Shown piece by piece: positions 42,703 to 51,072 of a DNA stretch of 58,199 nucleotides. The first letter of the stretch is position 1; the number at the start of each line of letters is the position of its first letter. The stretch is taken from positions 1 through 58,199 of the forward strand of contig JADZCJ010000124.1 of the NCBI GenBank assembly GCA_020851635.1. Reading direction: 5' to 3'. Below the pieces are notes generated by a model that searched no databases, had not been told where the DNA came from, and saw only the letters and a program-made list of their open reading frames with translations. Position numbers and translations under genes: made by a program. This DNA is from Anaerolineae bacterium (GTDB lineage Bacteria; Chloroflexota; Anaerolineae; UBA4142; SHND01).

Positions 42703-44628
42703 TCACGGCGCCAGTCCCTGTTCCGCCCCGACTTTGGTCGCCAACTCGAAAATCGTCATCGGCTGCGACTCGACGATAAAACCCTTGTAGCAGGCGTCAA
42801 TACATTCCCCGCAATCTACGCAGCTGCGCCGGTCAACTTCTACCTTGTTCGTCTGAATGTTCATCACGAGCGCGGGACATTCGAACGCGACCAGACAATA
42901 CTTGCAGCCGTCACACTCATCCGTGACCTCGACTTTGATTGGATGCGCATCGAGCGGCGCGCGGTCATACAAAACGCACGGACGCTGCGCGAGCACCACC
43001 GCAATCCCGCCCGTGTTGACGCGCGTGAATGCATCCGCCTCTTTCAAGGTCCGGGTGAACCCTTCGTGGTCATATGGGTCCGCCTCGACGAGAAATTTTA
43101 CGCCGCACGCGCGCACGACGTCGGCAATGCTCACGCGCGCCCCTTGCGTCCCATCGGCAAGCTGCGCCGTATCGGCGGTCGGCTGAAAGCCGGTCATCGC
43201 CGTCGTCGAATTGTCGAGAATGACCAGCACAAAACGCGCGCCGGTGTGGACCGCATTCGCCAAACCCGTCATCCCGGAATGCAAAAAGGTCGAGTCGCCG
43301 ATTGTGGCGACAATCGGCGGCTGCTTGCCGTCCAGGTGGTGCGCGTGATACATTCCCGCCGCCACCGTAATCGCCGCGCCCATATCGAGACACGTGTCCA
43401 CCGCGCGCAAGTTCGTGCCCAGTGTATAACACCCGATATCGCTCGAATAAATCGCGCCGGGAAAGACACGCCGAATCTGATAAAACGCGGAACGATGCCC
43501 GCAGCCGGGACAGAGTCGCGGCGCGCGCACGGGCAGCTGCAGAGTCTTGAGCAGCTCATCCCATCCTGAGTCGGGCGGCGGCGGCACACTTGTCAGCGCT
43601 TGCGTCTCGACGAGCAGTTCTCCGATCACAGAACGCAGCACTTCGGGCGTCAGCTCGCCCGCGTTCGGCACGGTCCCGTCGAGACGCCCCAGCACACGCC
43701 GCCGGTCCGGGACTTGGTACTCGATTGCGGCATCCGGTTCCTCCAGCACGAGCACCCGTTCACAGCGCTCGACAAATTCATTCACCAGGGCGCGCGGCAG
43801 AGGATACACCGTCCCGATTTTCAAAATGGGCGTCTCGACGCCAAATTCGTCCAACAACTCGTGCGCGGTCGTATAGGGCACCCCCGCCGCAATGATGCCA
43901 AGCGGATAACGGCGCGACTCTCGCCCCGTCGTCGGTTCTTTGAGCGCATTAAGCTCTGACGATTCAAAATCGTTCTCTATATTTTTTAGTTTTTCATTGA
44001 GCTCGCGATGCAGCAACAGACGATAGCGCGGCGTAGCTGCCCAGCGGGTGGGGTCTTTTTGAAAGCGCGCCTTGCGCGCCGTTACGTCTATCGTGTCCAG
44101 CGTGATGTTTTGCCGCGCGTGCGAAACGCGCAGCGCCGAGCGCAAAATCACAGGGATGCGATATTTTTCCGAGACCGCAAATGCCTCGTGCACCATCGCC
44201 TTCGCTTGGCGCGGCGTGCTCGGGTCCAGCGTCGGTATTTTGGCAAACAAGGCAAAGAGCCGGGTATCCTGTTCGGTCTGCGACGAGTACGGTCCCGGGT
44301 CGTCGCACACGACCAGCACCAGTCCGCCGACCACTCCCGTATATGCCGCGCTCAAAAGGGGGTCGCTGGCGACGTTCAGCCCCACCTGCTTCATCGTCAC
44401 CGCCGCGCGCTTGCCCGTCCAACTCGCCGCGAGCGCGACTTCGAGCGCGGTCTTTTCATTCACAGACCATTCGACATAGGTATCAAGCCCCAGTTTCTTT
44501 TTCCACGCAATCACCGACGGCACGATTTCCGAACTCGGCGTGCCCGGATAAGCGGTTACGACGTTCACGCCCGCTTCGATCAGTCCGCGCGCGATAGCTT
44601 GATTCCCTAAAACAACCTGCTGGTTCAT
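42703..44628 (-). CDS. iorA: Indolepyruvate:ferredoxin oxidoreductase alpha subunit
   Basis: 641 residues. N-terminal pyrimidine-type domain with VTAYPGTPSSEIVPSV (about 24-40) and ALEVALAASWTGKRAAVTMKQ (about 62-80); a transketolase-C-like linker; a thiamine diphosphate domain from about 370 with CPGCGHR, then GDSTFLHSGMTGLANAV and LDNSTTAMTGF, the metal/TPP motif; and a C-terminal ferredoxin-like domain with CDGCKYCLVAFECPA and CVDCGECIDAC, giving two [4Fe-4S] clusters. This is the full-length IorA layout. It is first of a tightly packed operon with iorB, a molybdenum hydroxylase, an aminotransferase and an epimerase. A 90-bp palindromic repeat lies just upstream, between it and serA. Confidence 0.92.
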   Translation of the reverse strand: MNQQVVLGNQAIARGLIEAGVNVVTAYPGTPSSEIVPSVIAWKKKLGLDTYVEWSVNEKTALEVALAASWTGKRAAVTMKQVGLNVASDPLLSAAYTGVVGGLVLVVCDDPGPYSSQTEQDTRLFALFAKIPTLDPSTPRQAKAMVHEAFAVSEKYRIPVILRSALRVSHARQNITLDTIDVTARKARFQKDPTRWAATPRYRLLLHRELNEKLKNIENDFESSELNALKEPTTGRESRRYPLGIIAAGVPYTTAHELLDEFGVETPILKIGTVYPLPRALVNEFVERCERVLVLEEPDAAIEYQVPDRRRVLGRLDGTVPNAGELTPEVLRSVIGELLVETQALTSVPPPPDSGWDELLKTLQLPVRAPRLCPGCGHRSAFYQIRRVFPGAIYSSDIGCYTLGTNLRAVDTCLDMGAAITVAAGMYHAHHLDGKQPPIVATIGDSTFLHSGMTGLANAVHTGARFVLVILDNSTTAMTGFQPTADTAQLADGTQGARVSIADVVRACGVKFLVEADPYDHEGFTRTLKEADAFTRVNTGGIAVVLAQRPCVLYDRAPLDAHPIKVEVTDECDGCKYCLVAFECPALVMNIQTNKVEVDRRSCVDCGECIDACYKGFIVESQPMTIFELATKVGAEQGLAP

Positions 44629-44642
44629 CTTATTGACTCATG

Positions 44643-44732
44643 TTACGCAGTAAATGTCATTTCGAGCCGTTTTTGCGAGAAATCTCTCCGGGAAACCGAG
44701 ATTTCTCACTGCGTTCGAAATGACATGCGTAA
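44643..44732. repeat. 90-bp palindromic intergenic repeat (MITE-like)
   Basis: Nested inverted repeats: TTACGC (44643-44648) with GCGTAA (44727-44732), ATGTCATTTCGA (44654-44665) with TCGAAATGACAT (44715-44726), and GCGAGAAATCTC (44675-44686) with GAGATTTCTCAC (44698-44709, one mismatch). The core matches the shorter palindrome at 9085-9142. It fills the gap between serA and iorA and would form a long hairpin in RNA. Confidence 0.75.
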
Positions 44733-44738
44733 GGTGAA

Positions 44739-45650
44739 TTATTGACTCAGAATCTTGACGACCTGTTCCGCCATTTCTATGGCAGCTTTGGTCTGCGCGT
44801 CTTCGGTTTGCGCCCCGAGATGGGGCGTGACGACAATGCGCGGGTGATGCAAAATCGGATTTGCGCCGGGCGGTTCATTCTCAAAGACATCGAGCGCCGC
44901 GCCGACGATGCGTCCTTGATCGAGCGCTTCGAGCAGGGCGCGCTCGTCCACCACGCCGCCGCGCGCACAAAAGATCAGGCGCGCGTTGGGTTTCATTTTG
45001 TCCAGTTCAGCCCGACCAAACATCCCGCGCGTTGTCGGCAAAAGCGGCGTGTGAATCGAAACAAAGTCGCTCTCGCCGAGCAGCTCCTCCAGCGAGTCCG
45101 CTAGCCGCGCCCCGCACACCATAGCCCGGACGCGCGTAATATAGGGGTCGAACGCGACGACATACATCCCAAAAGCATGTGCCCGCAAGGCGACCTGGGT
45201 GCCAATCCGCCCCAAGCCGATGATGCCCAGCGTCTTGCCGTTGAGCTCGGTGCCCATGAATTTCTGTTTGTTCCACTCGCCTTGTTTGAGTGATGCGTCA
45301 GCTTGGGGGATAAAACGCGCGACGGCGAGCATCAACGCCAGCGTATGCTCCGCCACCGATATCGTGACGCTCGTCGGGCTGTTGACGACGGCGACGCCCC
45401 GCGCCGACGCGGCATCCATGTCAATATTGTCGGTGCCGACGCCCGCGCGCCCAATCACGCGCAGCCGCGTGCCCGCATGGATCAGCGGCGCGGAAACCTG
45501 GGTGCGGCTGCGAACGATCAACGCATCGTAATCGGGAATTACCGCTTGCAGCATGTCCGCGCCGATCTGGGGGTGCACATCCACCCGTGCCGCGCTCTGC
45601 AAGATTTCAATGCCCTGGCGGGCGATTGGGTCAGAAACGAGAATTTGCAT
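44739..45650 (-). CDS. serA: D-3-phosphoglycerate dehydrogenase-type dehydrogenase (short form)
   Basis: 303 residues of the D-2-hydroxyacid dehydrogenase family. GRAGVGTDNIDMDAASARGV near 69-88 is the catalytic-domain block; LGIIGLGRIGTQVALRAHAFG near 144-164 is the NAD site; catalytic Arg and Glu are in FCARGGVVDERALLEAL near 228-244, and the catalytic His in VVTPHLGAQTEDAQ near 277-290. The C-terminal ACT and ASB domains of long SerA enzymes are missing, as in many short bacterial forms. It would make phosphohydroxypyruvate for serine synthesis, although hydroxypyruvate or phenyllactate-type substrates are possible. It follows trpB2 by 58 bp, linking serine supply with tryptophan synthesis, since TrpB uses serine. 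Confidence 0.8.
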   Translation of the reverse strand: MQILVSDPIARQGIEILQSAARVDVHPQIGADMLQAVIPDYDALIVRSRTQVSAPLIHAGTRLRVIGRAGVGTDNIDMDAASARGVAVVNSPTSVTISVAEHTLALMLAVARFIPQADASLKQGEWNKQKFMGTELNGKTLGIIGLGRIGTQVALRAHAFGMYVVAFDPYITRVRAMVCGARLADSLEELLGESDFVSIHTPLLPTTRGMFGRAELDKMKPNARLIFCARGGVVDERALLEALDQGRIVGAALDVFENEPPGANPILHHPRIVVTPHLGAQTEDAQTKAAIEMAEQVVKILSQ

Positions 45651-45708
45651 CAGCAGCTCTCAACGCGGATGGTTCGGGCGATCCCGGGGATTGCCCGAGC
45701 CATCCCTG

Positions 45709-47097
45709 TTACGCGGGGACCGACATTTGCGGCAATGTCACGTCCGGCAGGTGCGCCATCGCCTCTTCGATCGCTTCTTGCGGATATTCGTAATCTTCCA
45801 ACTGTCCGTGCAGATACGATTCATACGCGCCCATGTCAAAGTGACCGTGACCGGAGAGATTGAACGCGATCACTTTTTTCTCGCCGCGTGTTTTACATTC
45901 CAATGCTTCGTCAATCGCCACACGGATGGCGTGCGCCGATTCGGGCGCGGGAATGATGCCCTCGGCGCGCGAAAACTGGACAGCCGCTTCGAATGTAGCC
46001 AGTTGTCTCACCGCCCGCCCTTCGATGTCGCCGTGCTCGACCAGCGCGCTGACGCTGGGGGACATGCCGTGATAGCGCAAACCGCCCGCATGAATCCCCG
46101 GCGGGACGAACGTATGCCCGAGCGTATGCATTCGGACGATCGGCGCCATCGCGGCAGTATCGCCATAATCGAACGCATATTTGCCTTTGGTGACGCTCGG
46201 ACACGAAGCGGGTTCGGCGGCGATCACGCGCACATTCTTGCCCTCGGTGAATTTTTTCCACAAAAACGGATAGGTGAATCCTGCAAAGTTCGACCCGCCG
46301 CCGATACAGCCAATCACAATATCGGGATATTCGCCCGCCATTTCGAGCTGGTCGAGCGATTCCAGCCCGATGACCGTCTGGTGCATCAACACATGCCCCA
46401 GCACCGACCCGATGCCGTATTTTTTCGTTCCGCCCGATGTCGCCGCCGCTTCGACCGCCTCCGAGATGGCGATGCCGAGCGAACCGGGTGAATCCGGATG
46501 CTCAGAGAGCAGCGCGCGTCCAAAACTCGTGCGGTCGGTCGGACTGGCAAACACCTGCGCGCCGAAATTTTCCATAATGATACGGCGGTATGGCTTTTGA
46601 AAATACGAGACCTTGACCATATACACTTCGAGGTCAATGCCAAAGAAATTGCACGCCATCGCCAATGCGCTGCCCCACTGCCCCGCGCCCGTTTCGGTAG
46701 TGAGCGCTTTGGTCCCCGCCTCTTTGTTGAAATATGCCTGCGCGACTGCCGTGTTCGGTTTGTGCGAACCGACCGGACTGACGCCTTCGTACTTGTAATA
46801 AATATGCGCCGGCGTATCGAGCATCTTTTCCAAATTCAGAGCGCGATACAGAGGTGTAGGACGCCACAACTTGTACACGTCGCGCACGGGATCGGGGATT
46901 TCGATCCAGCGCTCGGGGCTGACCTCTTGCAAAATAATGTTCATCGGGAAAAGGACTGCAAGAAAATCGGGCGTGACCGGCTCTTTGGTCATCGGATGCA
47001 GAATCGGTTCGGGGGGCACCGGCAGGTCGGCATTAATGTTGTACCAGGCACGGGGCAGGCGCGTTTCATCCAGGATGAATTTGTGTTGTCCGCTCAT
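45709..47097 (-). CDS. trpB2: TrpB2-type tryptophan synthase beta chain
   Basis: 462 residues from the ATG at 47095-47097, which has GAGGAGG close upstream; an earlier in-frame ATG lacks this. Length and the N-terminal block [13 protein letters not shown] with [13 protein letters not shown] mark the TrpB2 subgroup, larger than TrpB1. The PLP lysine is Lys113 ([14 protein letters not shown]) and [16 protein letters not shown] near 275-290 binds the phosphate. TrpB2 enzymes act on indole, often without a TrpA partner, and none is seen here. The leader 47205-47326 looks like a T-box with a Trp specifier, which fits regulation by uncharged tRNA-Trp. The downstream serA may supply the serine co-substrate. 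Confidence 0.88.
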   Translation of the reverse strand: MSGQHKFILDETRLPRAWYNINADLPVPPEPILHPMTKEPVTPDFLAVLFPMNIILQEVSPERWIEIPDPVRDVYKLWRPTPLYRALNLEKMLDTPAHIYYKYEGVSPVGSHKPNTAVAQAYFNKEAGTKALTTETGAGQWGSALAMACNFFGIDLEVYMVKVSYFQKPYRRIIMENFGAQVFASPTDRTSFGRALLSEHPDSPGSLGIAISEAVEAAATSGGTKKYGIGSVLGHVLMHQTVIGLESLDQLEMAGEYPDIVIGCIGGGSNFAGFTYPFLWKKFTEGKNVRVIAAEPASCPSVTKGKYAFDYGDTAAMAPIVRMHTLGHTFVPPGIHAGGLRYHGMSPSVSALVEHGDIEGRAVRQLATFEAAVQFSRAEGIIPAPESAHAIRVAIDEALECKTRGEKKVIAFNLSGHGHFDMGAYESYLHGQLEDYEYPQEAIEEAMAHLPDVTLPQMSVPA

Positions 47098-47204
47098 GCT
47101 CCTCCTCTTTCCTTTCTGAATTCCAAAATGCAGCGCTTGGCGAATTATACGAAATTGCAGCGCGCGTGACCCCACTCGCGGCGGTAGTGACGCGTATCCG
47201 AATG

Positions 47205-47326
47205 GACAGTTGTCCGTCTGAAATTGCCTGGCGGGACCACCCGTTCGGGCATTGTCTTGCTCGACTTACTACCCATTCAGGTAAATCGCGCCTGCGGATA
47301 GCGCGCTCCCGCTATTCATTCGTCCC
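47205..47326 (-). promoter_or_regulatory. Candidate T-box leader with Trp specifier, upstream of trpB2
   Basis: On the minus strand, from 47326: GGGACGAATGAATAGCGGG resembles the conserved start of T-box stem I. GAATGG at 47273-47278 fits the specifier-loop pattern GAA plus codon, here TGG for tryptophan. CGGGTGGTCCCGCC (47230-47243) matches 11 of 14 positions of the T-box sequence AGGGTGGNACCGCG, including the UGG that pairs with the tRNA end. A GGACAACTGTCC hairpin follows. Against it: no clear U-run terminator precedes the gene, and a TATAAT at 47144-47149 could mark a downstream promoter. The match to TrpB2 makes the assignment plausible. Confidence 0.45.
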
Positions 47327-47388
47327 GCATGGTGACAGAGTGACGCTCCAAAAAACGTCCGCGCCGCGCGCAACTGAACCAAGGATAA

Positions 47389-47413
47389 AGACCAGCCCAA
47401 AGTGGGCTGGTCT
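47389..47413 (-). terminator. Intrinsic terminator after ferritin
   Basis: AGACCAGCCCA (47389-47399) and TGGGCTGGTCT (47403-47413) form a perfect 11-bp stem with a three-base loop, followed on the minus strand by TTTAT. It lies 80 bp after the ferritin stop. The remaining part of 47098-47493 holds the candidate T-box leader and no gene. Confidence 0.85.
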
Positions 47414-47493
47414 CGTATGATAGACTCGTGACCTCGCAGCAAGAGCAAGCCCCGGCACGCGACCTTTCTCCGAACAGCGAGACGCGCTGACCC

Positions 47494-48009
47494 CTACGTC
47501 GCGTCCTCGCCTTCCGCTTCCGGCGACCGCGCTCCCAACTCTCTATCCAGAATCAAAGTCGCGCTCGCGCTGTCTCCTGCCATCTTGAGCTGGTCCACGA
47601 TCAATTTCGCGCTCTTTTCCTCTTCCACCTGCTCGCTGATAAACCACTGCATCAGCACCAGCGTCGCATAGTCCGGCTCTTTTTGCGCTTGCGCATAGAG
47701 CGCGTTGATCATCGCCGTCACTTTTTGCTCGTGTGCATACGAATTCTCAAACACATCGAGCGGCGACTTCCAATCCGCGGGCGGCGCATCGAACCCGAGC
47801 ACAAGCGCGCGTCCGTCACGGTCATTGATAAAATCAAAAATTTTCAGCCCGTGCTCCAATTCCTCCCCATACTGCACCCGCATCCATTTCGCAAAACCGG
47901 GCAGCCCCTTGTCCTCGAACCATGACGACATGGCTAGGTAAACATGGGCCGAATAGAATTCGTTTTTTATCTGTTCGTTCAGTGCATCCTGCAAAGATTT
48001 GCTCAACAT
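47494..48009 (-). CDS. ftnA: Non-heme ferritin
   Basis: 171 residues with the standard bacterial ferritin four-helix bundle: LNEQIKNEFYSAHVYLAMSSWFEDK near 10-34, in which Glu17 and nearby Tyr are ferroxidase residues, YGEELEHGLKIFDFINDR near 47-64 (Glu50 and His53), then HEQKVTAMINALYAQA and QWFISEQVEEEKSAKLIVDQL. All ferroxidase ligands appear conserved, so it should oxidise and store iron. It is transcribed 27 bp after the cysteine desulfurase gene, and the two may form an iron and sulfur supply unit for the many Fe-S proteins encoded in this window. A terminator follows the stop. Confidence 0.92.
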   Translation of the reverse strand: MLSKSLQDALNEQIKNEFYSAHVYLAMSSWFEDKGLPGFAKWMRVQYGEELEHGLKIFDFINDRDGRALVLGFDAPPADWKSPLDVFENSYAHEQKVTAMINALYAQAQKEPDYATLVLMQWFISEQVEEEKSAKLIVDQLKMAGDSASATLILDRELGARSPEAEGEDAT

Positions 48010-48036
48010 GATATTCTGCTCCTTGTAATTTTCTTT

Positions 48037-49182
48037 TTACCCCCGCACGCGCTTTACCGTTTCCGGAATCAACACCGCCGCGCGTTCCAATTCCTCATCC
48101 GTATTCCCCCGCCCCAACGTCACCCGCAGCGCGCCGCGCGCCTTGTCGGGCGCATATCCCATCGCCGCCAAAACATGCGACGGTTCCGGCGAACCTGCCG
48201 TGCACGCCGACCCGGTCGAAACTGCCACACCCGCCAGGTCCAGCGCAAAGACCATCTCGTCCCCGATCACGCCGGGCACCACAAAACTGGAATGTCCCGG
48301 CAAACGCGCGTCCGGCGCGCCCGTCAATTCCGCGCCCGGAATCCCTTCCAACAATCGCTCCACCAACTTTTCGCGGTTTTCGCGCAATTTCGCGTTATTC
48401 GCGTTTCGCCCCCCCTGCGCCAACTCTAACGCTTTGGCGAATCCCACCATGTACGGCACATTTTCCGTTCCCGCGCGTCGTCCCCGTTCCTGGTTCCCGC
48501 CCGTTTGCGCCGGCAGAATCGGCACGCCGTTCCGTAAATACAAAACCCCTACGCCTTTTGGTCCGTGAAACTTGTGTGCGCCCAACGACATCAAATCCAC
48601 ATTCAACTCGCGCACGTTCACATTCAAATAGCCGCCCGCCTGCACCGCATCGGTGTGAAAATAAACCCCCTTGCGCCGCGCCAGCGCTCCGATCTCTGCA
48701 ACCGGCTCAATCGTCCCCACCTCGTTGTTGGCATACATTACCGAAATCAAAATCGTTCGGTCGGTAATCGCGCGTTCGACCTCGTCCGGCTCCACGGCAC
48801 CCCGGCGGTCCACCGGCACATACGTGATCTCGAACCCAAACTCCCGTTCCAACTGTTCGCATGTCCGCAAAATCGCATGATGCTCGATCGGCGTCGTAAT
48901 GATCTGGTTCCGCCGCGAATCGCGCGCACACACCGCCTGCGCCACCCCGCGCAGCGCCAGATTGTTCGCTTCCGTCCCGTTCCCCGTAAACACAATCTCG
49001 CGCGGCTCGCAGCCCAAAATATCCGCCACCGTCTGCCGCGCCCCATCCACCGCCGCCAGCGCCGCCTGCCCAAAACGATGCAGCGACGACGGGTTGCCAA
49101 ACACCTCTGTAAAATACGGCAGCATCGCGTCGCGCACCCGCGCGTCAACCAGCGTGGTTGCCGAATGGTCCAGGTAAATCAT
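48037..49182 (-). CDS. Cysteine desulfurase (NifS/IscS type)
   Basis: 381 residues from the ATG at 49180-49182, giving the typical start MIYLDHSATT. PLP is bound by the Lys in SLGAHKFHGPKGVGVLY (about 201), with HTDAVQAGGYL before it and GNGTEANNLALRG near 66-78 binding the phosphate. The catalytic Cys lies in STGSACTAGSPEPSHVL near 322-338, whose length and context match IscS/NifS-like group I enzymes. It supplies sulfane sulfur for Fe-S clusters or tRNA thiolation. No IscU, IscA or tRNA-modification gene is adjacent, but ferritin follows. A divergent promoter region (135 bp) separates it from corA. Confidence 0.9.
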   Translation of the reverse strand: MIYLDHSATTLVDARVRDAMLPYFTEVFGNPSSLHRFGQAALAAVDGARQTVADILGCEPREIVFTGNGTEANNLALRGVAQAVCARDSRRNQIITTPIEHHAILRTCEQLEREFGFEITYVPVDRRGAVEPDEVERAITDRTILISVMYANNEVGTIEPVAEIGALARRKGVYFHTDAVQAGGYLNVNVRELNVDLMSLGAHKFHGPKGVGVLYLRNGVPILPAQTGGNQERGRRAGTENVPYMVGFAKALELAQGGRNANNAKLRENREKLVERLLEGIPGAELTGAPDARLPGHSSFVVPGVIGDEMVFALDLAGVAVSTGSACTAGSPEPSHVLAAMGYAPDKARGALRVTLGRGNTDEELERAAVLIPETVKRVRG

Positions 49183-49281
49183 GATTTCATTGTAACAAAC
49201 AATCAGCGCGCATCCAAACAACAATTGCGGTTTTTGTTTGGATGGGCAAACAGTTTGGTGTTTGTGAGCTTACAACGCCCA

Positions 49282-49310
49282 TTTACATACCCTATCGTCC
49301 CGAGTACAAT
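49282..49310 (+). promoter_or_regulatory. Sigma-70-type promoter of corA (probably leaderless)
   Basis: TTTACA (49282-49287), 17 bp, TACAAT (49305-49310). The ATG of corA begins at 49318, only seven bases after the -10 box, so transcription would start at or next to the start codon. No ribosome-binding site precedes the ATG, which fits a leaderless mRNA. Confidence 0.6.
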
Positions 49311-49317
49311 ATCCCGC

Positions 49318-50277
49318 ATGTCCGTTCCTGTTCCCCCGACCATCGCCAATAACTCGGAACCCGGTCCCGACGGTTCGCGCTTTGTCGAGCTTGGGCGCGG
49401 TCGCCACGCTTTCAAGTGGCACGAATTCCTCAACCCCACCCCCGAACAACTCGACGCCCTCCAACGAAACTTTCGACTCGACCCCCTCGCCATGGAGGAT
49501 GTCCGCTCTTTTGACGAGCGCGCCAAAGTCCTCGATTTTGGCAATTATCTTTTCATCACCGTCCATGTCCTCGTCCGCGAGGATGGCGAGATGCACGATC
49601 ACGAGCTCGAAGTTTTTCTCGGCCGCGATTTCATCATCACCATCCATAACGATCCCCTGCCCGAGATTGATCACGCCTTGAGACGTTGTCTTGCCGACCC
49701 CAGACGCCAGGAGCTCGGTCCCGATTACCTGCTCTATCTCATCGTTGACGAAATGACCGATTCCCTCTTTCCCATGCTCGACAAAATGGACGACGAGATT
49801 GATCTCATCGAAGACGAGACTCTGACCAGAGCGACCCCCCAAACGCTCAGCCGCATCTTTCAACTCAAACAAGAATACATTCAGATGCGCCGCAGTGTCG
49901 CCCCGATGCGCGACGTCATGAACGCCCTCGCGGGCACGCGCTATGGCATCATTGACGCCAAGACCGCCCTCTATTTTCGCGATGTCTATGACCGTCTCTC
50001 GCGTATTTACGAACTCATCGAGACCGGGCGCGACCTGCTCGGCAACGCGCTCGACACCTATCTCTCGGTCCAGTCAAACCAACTCAACCAGATCACCAAA
50101 ACCCTCACCATCATCGCCACCATCTTTCTTCCCATCTCGTTCATTGTCGGCTGGGGCGGCATGAATTTCGAACTCATGCCCTTTCGCGAATCCGTCGCCT
50201 TTTGGATTGTAAATATCTCCCTCATCGCCATCCCCGTCGGCATGCTCATCTATTTCAAAAAACAAGGTTGGTTCTGA
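49318..50277 (+). CDS. corA: CorA-type magnesium/divalent cation transporter
   Basis: 319 residues. The open frame extends 251 codons upstream through the opposite-strand gene, but the promoter position and family length support the ATG at 49318. The cytoplasmic funnel domain occupies about 1-250 (LDALQRNFRLDPLAMEDV near 46, LFITVHVLV near 78). Two C-terminal helices (about 257-278 and 289-310) carry the signature GMN in SFIVGWGGMNFELMPF, followed by a basic tail. It would form a pentameric channel for Mg2+, Co2+ or Ni2+. Its stop overlaps the ATG of radC (TGATG), so the two genes are translationally coupled, which is not a usual pairing. Confidence 0.9.
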   Translation: MSVPVPPTIANNSEPGPDGSRFVELGRGRHAFKWHEFLNPTPEQLDALQRNFRLDPLAMEDVRSFDERAKVLDFGNYLFITVHVLVREDGEMHDHELEVFLGRDFIITIHNDPLPEIDHALRRCLADPRRQELGPDYLLYLIVDEMTDSLFPMLDKMDDEIDLIEDETLTRATPQTLSRIFQLKQEYIQMRRSVAPMRDVMNALAGTRYGIIDAKTALYFRDVYDRLSRIYELIETGRDLLGNALDTYLSVQSNQLNQITKTLTIIATIFLPISFIVGWGGMNFELMPFRESVAFWIVNISLIAIPVGMLIYFKKQGWF

Positions 50278-50984
50278 TGCCCCGCAAAGCACGCGAACAT
50301 CCCGCCCACACCATTCAAGCCATGCAGCACGACGAGCGCCCGCGCGAACGCCTCTGGCATCTCGGCCCGAGCGTCATGTCCGATGCCGAACTCATTGCCA
50401 TCCTCTTGCGCACGGGCTACAAGGGCGTCAACGTCATGCAAGTGTCCGCCCATCTCCTCGAAGAGTGCGGCCGCCTCGCCGGTCTCGCCCGCGTGCCCAT
50501 CCGCGAACTCGCCGCCATCAAGGGCATCGGACAGGTCAAGGCGATCGAGCTCTATGCCTGTTTCGAACTGGGGCGCCGTATCGCCGCCGCCAACCCCGAA
50601 GAAAAACCGCGCATCTCGTCTCCCGCCGACGCCGCGCGCATGTTATCCGACATGGGCGTGCTCGAACAAGAAGAAATGCGAATCCTCCTGCTCAACACCA
50701 AGAATCAGGTCCTCGCCCGCCCGCGCGCCTATCAGGGTTCCGTCCACACCACCGTCGTCCGCATCAGCGAACTCTTTCGCGAAGCCGTCCGCCAGAACGC
50801 CACCGGCATCATCCTCGCCCACAACCATCCCAGCGGCGACCCCACCCCGTCGCCCGAAGACGCCGCCATCACCCGCGAAATCATCAAAGCCGGGACCCTT
50901 CTGGATATCGAAGTCCTCGACCATCTCGTCATCGGCGCGCACGGCAAATTTGTCTCGCTCAAAGAACGCGGTCTCGGCTTTTGA
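50277..50984 (+). CDS. radC: RadC family JAB/MPN-domain protein
   Basis: 235 residues. An N-terminal helix-hairpin-helix-like region contains LIAILLRTGYKGVNVM and AIKGIGQVKAIELYACFELGRR. The C-terminal JAMM domain has RISELFREAVRQNATGIILAHNHPSGDPTPSPEDAAIT near 160-195, with the His-x-His and Asp metal ligands and the conserved Glu upstream. RadC is a DUF2466 protein linked to recombination repair but without proven activity in vivo. The start is fixed by the TGATG overlap with corA. It is the standard length for the family. Confidence 0.9.
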   Translation: MPRKAREHPAHTIQAMQHDERPRERLWHLGPSVMSDAELIAILLRTGYKGVNVMQVSAHLLEECGRLAGLARVPIRELAAIKGIGQVKAIELYACFELGRRIAAANPEEKPRISSPADAARMLSDMGVLEQEEMRILLLNTKNQVLARPRAYQGSVHTTVVRISELFREAVRQNATGIILAHNHPSGDPTPSPEDAAITREIIKAGTLLDIEVLDHLVIGAHGKFVSLKERGLGF

Positions 50985-51027
50985 CCCGATTGGCTTTTTG
51001 ATTTTCCACTTATCCGCCTGCACATTT

Positions 51028-51072
51028 CAAATCAAAAGTTCAAAATCATCAATCCAAAATCATCAATCCATC
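51028..51072. repeat. Heptameric repeat array abutting a start codon
   Basis: Six to seven degenerate heptamers such as AAAATCA and TCAATCC, each seven bases apart, end exactly at the ATG of the DUF89 gene (51073). The array replaces any Shine-Dalgarno sequence. Related arrays are at 51525-51566, 52379-52427 and 57909-57957. Confidence 0.8.

Noticed and set aside
47144-47149. TATAAT as the trpB2 promoter
   Set aside because: Good -10 match, but no acceptable -35 at 16-18 bp; kept only as an argument against the T-box reading.
48565-49317. Upstream extension of the CorA frame
   Set aside because: It lies opposite the cysteine desulfurase gene and before a clear promoter; the family length fits the start at 49318.
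51028-51072. CRISPR or origin-type iterons
   Set aside because: Seven-base degenerate units without spacers occur at four places, one inside a gene; no replication gene is nearby.
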